From Papaver somniferum (Eukaryota; Streptophyta; Magnoliopsida; Ranunculales; Papaveraceae): a stretch of 64,000 nt of DNA. The stretch covers positions 198,068,585 through 198,132,584 of the forward strand of contig NC_039362.1 in assembly GCF_003573695.1 (NCBI RefSeq), given 5' to 3'. Positions 57,050-64,000 of this stretch are shown here, in pieces. The first letter of the stretch is position 1; every line of letters starts with the position of its first letter. A model generated the notes under the pieces. The model was not told the DNA's origin. It saw only the letters and a list, made by a program, of their open reading frames with translations, and did no database searches. A program made the position numbers and the translations under genes.

Positions 57050-58106
57050 CTTCGTGGATTCCATCAATCTCAATGAACACTTCAACTCCAATTTTCTCAT
57101 TACTTTCTTCATGTTTGATTCCGATTTCATCAATCTATGATAACACTTTCCTCCTTAATTCCATGTAGTACTCGAATCGAGGAGTTTTCAGTTCTCATAC
57201 GGTAACATGACTGATCACATCAAACTGTATAAGAAAAACAAAAAGTTAATACAAAGCTTCATACAACAAAAACAATTCATATCAACTGTAACAATAACTT
57301 TAAATATTTCATACCTTTATCTCAACGGGATAATATGGATTCACCCAAACATGGTTATACTTCAATTCATCATTAGCATTTTTATTATATTTTGTCTCAT
57401 TCTTCATCTTCTCCACATCTTCGTTCTTGCATTCCGCTGTTGTATAAATTCTCCATATTTTCTCTTTCCTCTCCACATCGAGTAAGTTCTGATTGCATAA
57501 GTCAGTGCTACTGATTTTAAAATTATCTAGTAAACCAAGTTCAGCATATATGTAGAGTCATTTCAAATAACCCGTTACGATAACATCACGTGCTGAACAA
57601 CCCCAATAATCTCCTTACCATTGTGCCTATACAATATTTGGTCATTCACTACAATGTATCTATAGGGTTTTTTAGTCGCAAATGAAAGCACCAACAATAA
57701 AAAATATATATAAAAAAAGATAAAAATCATTGGCATTAGCGTACAGTAGAAAATATATAAGAATTAAAGAAGAGAAAGAATTGAAGGATCGTACCCGTTT
57801 AAATGTAGAGAGGATTACCTCAAAAGCAGAAAAGATATGCAATTGTAACTTATCACAGGTTAACATGGAGTTTGCACCATTCTTGGATATCGTATTTGTA
57901 TCCTTCTTGCTGCAGGATGAAATATGGAAGGGCTTGTTGTTGGTGATGCATATCTTGGGGAAACTAGTAATGTGGAAGGGATTGTTATTGGTGATCATGT
58001 CTATCTCGGGAAAATTTGTGAAGTGAGTTTGGGGTTTCTTGATTATACTACTAGGATGATGAAACGTTTGAGTGAACTTCGACATTGTAGCAGTCTGCAT
58101 GATCAT
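57050..58106 (-). pseudogene. Copy E of the unknown gene family, intron without LINE
   Basis: Exon 1 begins at 58106 (MIMQTATMSKFTQTFHHPSS) and is open to its donor near 57793, with repeated ITNNNPFHIT / ITNNKPFHIS units. The intron is only about 100 bp and lacks the LINE. The acceptor before exon 2 is changed (TTGTTG|GTGCTTTC instead of TGTAG or TGCAG). Exon 2 (about 57685-57310) shifts frame after GKEIIGVVQHV. Exon 3 traces near 57120-57180. Inactive, but its structure is closest to the family before the LINE arrived. Confidence 0.75.
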
Positions 58107-58199
58107 TTATTAACAACAACAATGGGTCATCCAATGAAAAAACCAATGTTCAAGGTTGCTGAAAAACCCTATAAAGAAAATGAAATTGGGATTATTCAC

Positions 58200-58420
58200 G
58201 GGTACAATAAGAGGTCATAGGTTTGGCCAGGGTTTCTTTCGTTGTTATATGGAACCGCAACAGTGTATTTTATTTTTTTGTGTATGAAATTTGAGTCAAA
58301 GTCAAGGTAACCACGACTAGAGTTTGGATTTGACTGGGAATGGGTCTATGTCAGATCGTTTCATTTTACATTATATGGATGTCTGACTTGCTATATGTCT
58401 GACTCATTTTGAGCAAGGTA
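58200..58420 (-). promoter_or_regulatory. Upstream block of copy E
   Basis: GGGTTTCTTTCGTTGTTATA and GGAACCGCAACAGTGTATTT match the orphan block at 33650 and, more weakly, copy A. It lies 100-300 bp upstream of the copy E start and probably includes the family promoter. Confidence 0.5.
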
Positions 58421-58643
58421 TGATTTTTTTTTACCTAACTCGTTGGACGCATATCAATAATGTTTGAGTTTGCATGTAATGGATCATCATCATATAAGAC
58501 ACATTAGGACAAGTCAATTGAGTTAGAAAATACAAATAAATAACTTGTAAGTTAGTCAATCAAGTACCTGCAAGAAGTTATTTCCAAGTGATTTTACTTT
58601 TCTATTTTCAAAAAATAACTAGTAACTACGGATGTAAAGATAA

Positions 58644-58668
58644 TTATATATATATATATATATATATG
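58644..58668. repeat. TA microsatellite
   Basis: About 12 TA units in a row. The surrounding region (58420-59000) holds no gene that I can support. Confidence 0.9.
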
Positions 58669-59019
58669 CAAAAATTAAAAACCTCAACATATAATCATAC
58701 CGGTTCCCTCATGCATCTCATGAATTCGGTGTACTCGAACCGATAAATTGGCACACTATCTTCATCGGTAGAATTATTGTGAAGACTATTTAAAAGTTTT
58801 GATAATGATTTATTCTAGAGTATATAATTACAGAGACGACAAGGTGTTTTATAATTGAGTTTTATAAATGTTGGCAAAGGTTTCATAGGAAAGGGTGCAT
58901 GAACTATATTTTTTATTAACAAACTCTGATTGTTCTGCAATTGTTGCCTACTTAATCTTTGGTCAGGTTTGTTTCTTCGTTGGACCACACTATAACAACG
59001 GTTATCTAGCCAAGTATAT

Positions 59020-59330
59020 ATATACAGGAAATCAAATTGTATGACACAAATTTTTAAAAATCCAAAATTCTAAAATTAATACTGGCTGATTGAAGAAAAT
59101 AAATAAAGTGTCGTTTGAATAAATTAAACTAAGTTCATAGTGAAATTCAAAGATTTTGAAGAAATTTGATGAAATTAGTTTCGATTGGGAAAATTAAAAG
59201 AAATTGAACTTCAATCAAAAATTATGAAGTGTTGGTTGTACAACCTGAGCGATGAACGCTTTACTTGACATGACTAAAGAATATGACCGGGTAGAATAAA
59301 ATTTTCTTAGTTATGCCTTACATAGTTGAT
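59020..59330 (+). pseudogene. LINE RT fragment, second copy
   Basis: 59250-59330 reads MNALLDMTKEYDRVE then a stop, matching 33280-33345 (MNALLDISKAYDQVDW). The preceding 200 bp also match 33020-33240, so this is a duplicated genomic piece, shorter than the first copy. Confidence 0.65.
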
Positions 59331-59339
59331 GTCTCGAAT

Positions 59340-59789
59340 ATAACTTGATGTCTCTTATAAACTTCATACACAATTCCGATATGTTGAACAAAAAATTATT
59401 CTCAACCCATTACGTGATAAATTCTTAGAACTCCCATTGCTTGAAATATAATTCGAGATTCATAAAGTACTAGCTTGAACTCGAAATTTCTTCTTTGTAC
59501 TTTTTCTCATAATACTTAAGTCATAAGCATTGTATCAGTAGATAGAATGGTAGAAAATATGAGTAAATAAGATAGTCAGCCTTCATATACCTTTGTTGAT
59601 CTCTGTTGTTCTTCAGTCTTCAATCTTCAAGGTCGATTGGTGAATTCTAATACTAAATTATCATGATTTATTCCTAGTCCAAGATTGGCTTTTGTAGACT
59701 ACAAATTAAGATATAGTTTTGATCAACTAAATTTTACAACAAGCTTGACATACCAAAACTTGTGAGTTTGTCTGATCAATGCTCTAACA
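59340..59789 (-). repeat. Diverged LTR end of the Copia-like family
   Basis: Ends GTCTGATCAATGCTCTAACA at 59789, the inverted LTR start. The preceding 150 bp (TCCTAGTCCAAGATTGGCTT, then ACAACAAGCTTGACA) match the other LTRs. The distal part is lost or too diverged. Confidence 0.65.
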
Positions 59790-60734
59790 AATATAACAAG
59801 ATATGAAGGTGCATATGCCACATAAGCACTTGCATAATGATTAAGTATATAATTTTCCACATGATATAAGAAACATAAAAGTGCAACTTTCTAACCACTA
59901 GTAAATAGTAAAATGATTCTTGATTAAACTTCTCCTTCTAGCAACAAGTTTGCATATACATATAATCAACAAATATATAAACTTTTCTTGAAGTGAATTC
60001 ATAACAATCACACAAAAAACGGATTGCATCTTTGCAATCCGTGTAGGTATATAAATTAAAGAAGTTTCTTTCGATACACACCTTTTTTTTGTTTTTTTTT
60101 AACAATTCATCAAAAATAGTAGATAGACAGTTTTGGGGCATGTGGGATTGTAGTTTTAAATTCTATAAAAAAATACAAATGTCATTTTGGAGCAACCCAC
60201 AAACTCCTGAATTGACTTCAACAAGACGTGCTTACTAATTTCAACATACATGATGCCAAAATTTAATTGTGACTTGGACAGATGGACAAGATAATACTGA
60301 AAACCAGATCTATTTTAAACAATTATGAGTTGTTTAAAGAAAATTCAAACTGTAACCTCATCAAAATTAATTATGTGTGTCCTCGATTATTAGTATATAT
60401 TTCCTTTTCGTTCAAATTTTTCTCTTGATGTGTATTATTCTGCAAATCAAGAAAATTTGTATATTATTTAAATGATACTTTGTACATTAGCTAAATACTT
60501 CATATTTTGGGATCTCGATAGAATATTCTATTGTAAATTATATGTTCAATGGATAGACTTCAACTGAATTTTTTTAACTTAGTCTTATGGATTATTATTG
60601 GATTTAAATTTGTACAAAGATTATCATGTAAGTATTTTAAGAAAAAGTTCAATAATATATCAATATTATCTTATTATATTATTACGCGCTTTAACGTTAT
60701 GGATTCAAAACACAACAAATATTAATAAATCAAA
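59790..60734. other. AT-rich intergenic region
   Basis: No gene supported. A small inverted repeat GGATTGCATCTTTGCAATCC is at 60019-60038. Confidence 0.45.
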
Positions 60735-62449
60735 GATATTACAAGTTTTGATGCATTCCAATTTATAATGCATGTATAAAGTTGTTAACCAATTGATGCA
60801 CTTGTGCAAGTATATCATTGGCTTATTATGTCCGACAAGTTAATGTGAATATTATTATCTTTTATACAAGAGGATAATTTATTAAAAGGTCAAGAATACT
60901 CTATTGACAGTTATCTTCATTCGGTCATCTAAGAAATCGATTGTGGTGTCCTATATAAAATAGGAAATCTTATTTCATCATTTAACTCCACCGTTTTTTT
61001 TTTACTAAACAAATGAGATGGAGAAAAAGTGATTGTTGTTTTATAAGAGAATAAAGTACCGATTTCAGTGAAGTTTTATATAGGTTTAGACATAAAACCA
61101 TCACTATTTGACAAAAGAAGGTGAAATAAAAATATAAAAAAGAGAGGATCAATCTAGAATTTTATCAACGGTGAAAGAGAGGATGAATTTAGAGTTTTAT
61201 CAACGATGAAAGAGAAGTTATGGTTATTGTGAGTTGGACAGAAAACAAAGAAACAACAACAACTTAACATGGTTATCATAACTTTGAAAGTTACTAGATA
61301 CACCTCATTCGTATTAAATCCCTAAATTTGATCGTTCAATACACATTTTAAAAAATATTCATTCTCTTTTGACGTTATCTTTTTCTTCATTATCATGTTT
61401 TATTCTTTCATTTTCACACTTTTTTCATCATTTTTGGTAATCAATCATAATATTAAAAAAAATGTCTAAGATTTCAATTTTTCATCTCACTCTCTCTAAA
61501 AACTATTATCATCAATGGAACCTAGATCAGATGTAGCGCGTATGACTGAGATGCAGCTACATACGACCAAGGTTGGACAATCATCTCAGCCATCTCCTAC
61601 AACAGGCATTCTACTGCCTCTACATGACATGAAAGGTGTTTTCCTATTCAGTTTTGATGGCTCTTACACAAAGAACCACAACCAAGGAGAGAATAGAGGC
61701 CATGGGGAATTGTTGTGGTGTATGGATGGTACTGTTGTTGCTGGAGGGACTCGAAAGCGGTTTGGATCTTGCCATCTCTCATGACATTGAGGGAATTTAC
61801 CGTGTCTGAAATTCACAAAGGGTTTGCGAGACACTTCATGGCTGCTTCATCAACAATGACAAGGGTGAGTGTCTCTATCATCCCGATGATCAATTTGATT
61901 TAGCCTGCCGACCTTGTATGCAAAGAAAATTGAGGAAATAGGAACCATTTCATCTTGTATTTGAGATGGTGAGAGAAATAGTGCAAAAGGGTCAACGTTA
62001 CTATTGTTGTCTTGAAGGGTTGGTAGAAGCTCATGTAAAATAATAGAACAAACCAACAGACTTCCTTCCCAAGGTTGAGCGCCGCCCTTGAGGTGGAAGG
62101 AGAGCTTGCACCAGAAGAGTTTACTGATGACTTACATGCACTTGTTAATTAGAATTGAGGATGTAACCCTTTTATTTATAATTAGTAAATTAGTAATTAT
62201 TAATTTATGTATGTTTAACTGCTTATCGTTTGAAGATAGTGCTTTGATTTTCAATTAGTTACGGCTAGATGTAATGCAAAATATCTTCTTTATCCAACCC
62301 ATTTCTTATTAAATTGCTAATTTTAATATTCTTCAAAAACCAAGTTCCGGGTCCTCATGAATTCTTCTAGCATCAATCATTAAGTTTAAGTTATGGTGTT
62401 TAAGTGATTTTAAAACAAACACAAACTCATTGAAATCAAACAGAAATTA
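60735..62449 (+). repeat. Duplicated block W, copy 2 (uninterrupted)
   Basis: Matches 23646-24399 joined to 30187-31090, without the LTR element found between them in copy 1. At about 61503-61510 the sequence AAACTATTATCATC holds a single CTATT, the empty insertion site. It contains the same decayed unrecognised gene (from 61515, MEPRSDVARMTEMQ), again with HGCFINNDKGECLYHPDDQF, DLACRPC, EMVREIVQKGQRYY and several frame changes. Confidence 0.85.
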
Positions 62450-62760
62450 CATAGTGATGTAGAACATCTCTATGTTCCTTTCTAGATTCTTCTTTACTTG
62501 ATAGCCAAGTTTAGCTTACCCTGTTTTAGAGTTTTATTATATTTTCTTTTAGTGTTTAGCTATTTTTAGACTCTTGTTTATGCATATTTCGTTAGTTGAG
62601 AGACAGTTATTATCTTCATTAATCACAGTTATTGAACTATCTTGCTTTCAATCTTTTCTCCCTGTTCTTTACAATTTCTTTTTGTTATTTCTCAACCTTT
62701 CGTCTCTTCTCATCACATGCAATCTCCATATTGCATTCTTCTAGTTTGTTCTTCATTAGT

Positions 62761-62772
62761 TGGTACCACAGC
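62761..62772 (+). promoter_or_regulatory. Primer binding site of the Gypsy element
   Basis: TGGTACCACAGC differs by two bases from the initiator tRNA-Met complement TGGTATCAGAGC. Confidence 0.7.
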
Positions 62773-62872
62773 CTTAGGTTTTAAATTCTTATCTTAAAAC
62801 CCGATCCTTAAAAACGCTTCCGCAAACACAACCCTAATTTTCTTTTACAGAAAGTTATAATTCTTTTCTTCA

Positions 62873-64000
62873 ATGGGAGATCAAGTTACTAGAGCAGAAG
62901 TTACAAAAATTACAGAAAAGTTGGATAACCATGATACAACTTTAGCAAATATAACCAGTATTCTGCAAGATGTGCAAAAAGACATAAAGAAGTTGAATAT
63001 TAGACTAGATTCTGCTGGAATAGAAAAACTTGAAGGAGAAGAAAAATCTGAAGGTGAAAGAAAATCTGAGAGTGAAGAAAAATCTGATGCTGAGGATAAA
63101 TCACAGAAAGAAGGGAAACATTATAGATCAAAGTATGTTTCCAGAGATAAAAAGAAAGATAATGTTTTTCATGATACTCATACTGCAGAAGGAGTTAAAA
63201 AAAAACAATATGAGAGAAACACCTATCAACATCACAAGAAGTTTGTTAACCCTCAATATAACAGTAGTGAATACGATATTGAAGATTATCTAGAAAAGAA
63301 TGGAGATGAAGGAAAACTTTTTCGACCAAATCAAAACTTTTCTGGATCCCTATCAGAGTACAAGCTAAAAGCTGACATTCCAACTTTCAGTGGGCGATTC
63401 AAAATTGAAGAATTACTAGACTGGCTTTATGAAGTTGAGGCTTTTTTTGAATACATAGATATACCAAAACGTACTCAGGTTAAGCTTGGAGCTTACAAAC
63501 TCAAAGGAGGTGCTGCAGCTTGGTGGTTAAAACTAGGTGAAGATTGAAGAAATTTTGGTAAACCACCAGTACGATCATGGAAAAGGATGAAATATCTCGT
63601 TAGGGATAATTTACCAAGAGACTATCGACAAGGTGCCAGATTGGTGGAGGAATATGTGTCTGAGTTTTACAACTTAGTTGCACGTAATAAACTCAATGAA
63701 ACTGAAGAACAACTAGTAGCTAGATTTATCGAAGGTTTGAATCGATTAACTAAAGAAGGAATGACTCAATCAGTTTACACCATGGTTTAAGCTATTTAGC
63801 AAGCTGTCAAGATATAACGACCTATTTTTCGTTCTCAAAGATTTCCTCAAAGAAGGAATTCTAAATATCAAGGTAACTTTAAAACTTCTTCTTCATACAG
63901 TAATTACAGTGAAAATCCTTCTTATAAGGATGATATCCCTAGTCGAAAACAATTTCGGACTACCAATTTTACTAATGCTCCTATACCAACGAATCATTCA
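62873..64000 (+). pseudogene. Ty3/Gypsy Gag, broken by stop codons, continues past window
   Basis: Starts MGDQVTRAEVTKITEKLDNH with an N-terminal coiled coil, a charged Glu/Lys/Ser repeat (about residues 60-85), then the conserved Retrotrans_gag part: ADIPTFSGRFKIEELLDWLY, EVEAFFEYIDIP and KLKGGAAAWWLKL. The same frame continues after a TGA (63545-63547) with RSWKRMKYLVRDNLP and VEEYVSEFYNLVARNKLNET, then meets three more stops near 63788-63815. All four stops fit C-to-T changes of CGA, CAA or CAG codons. Gag would form the capsid; pol is not in the window. Confidence 0.9.

Larger units (their letters stand above)
62455..64000 (+). mobile_element. Ty3/Gypsy retrotransposon, left end
   Basis: A probable left LTR of about 300 bp (62455-62755, TGATGTAGAAC...GTTCTTCA) is followed after five bases by a tRNA-Met-like primer site (TGGTACCACAGC) and a Gypsy gag. 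Block W copy 1 reads ACATAACCTCGC where this copy reads ACATAG then the LTR, marking the insertion point. The right part lies beyond the window. Confidence 0.8.

Overview
This window is nuclear DNA from a flowering plant, most likely a eudicot. The evidence is spliced, AT-rich gene fragments of land-plant families (class III HD-ZIP, SBT1-type subtilase, plastid FTSHI-like protein), plant LTR retrotransposons primed by initiator tRNA-Met, L1-type LINEs with an RNase H domain, and plant hAT, MULE, Stowaway and Emigrant-type elements. I cannot name the species. Nearly all the sequence is repeat; I saw no tRNA, rRNA, CRISPR array or operon.

Layout. 1-10.5 kb: a pol-less Copia-like element (first ~0.5 kb lies before the window) inserted into an older minus-strand LTR of its own family; its right LTR carries a pogo/Emigrant-type DNA transposon with transposase ends. 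10.5-14.2 kb: decayed LINEs with a nested LTR piece. 14.5-23.4 kb: three copies (G, A, B) of an unrecognised spliced gene family on the minus strand, with two hAT MITEs, a Stowaway-like MITE and a GC-richer LTR-like block. 23.6-31.1 kb: an old repeated block split by a complete minus-strand Copia element (24,405-30,181, target duplication CTATT); an uninterrupted copy of the same block lies at 60.7-62.4 kb. 31-34 kb: LINE and promoter scraps. 34.3-35.1 kb: a striking array of short palindromes running into a subtilase fragment. 35,476-36,455: the best gene candidate, a small five-exon gene with consistent splice phases and a housekeeping-style promoter.

36.8-44.1 kb is a tandem duplication. 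Each unit holds a broken class III HD-ZIP gene plus one copy (C or D) of the unknown family. 44.6-48.3 kb looks like a gene-capturing transposon: it carries an FTSHI-like exon with its donor site, a second exon-like piece, palindromes and a very G-rich tract. 48.4-54.2 kb: hairpin-rich DNA, LINE remains (one LINE with RT and RNase H domains) and a MULE-type element with a 9-bp target duplication. 54,440-56,817: a solo LTR with perfect target duplication. 57-58.1 kb: copy E of the unknown family. 59-62.4 kb: LINE and LTR scraps and the second copy of the repeated block. 62,455 to the end: the left end of a Ty3/Gypsy element with gag.

The most unusual points are the unknown multi-copy gene family, whose intron-borne LINE dates its duplications; the compact five-exon gene; four unrelated palindrome arrays in repeat DNA, one of which changes its motif between copies of one LTR family; and a pol-less LTR element carrying Gag plus a small coiled-coil reading frame.
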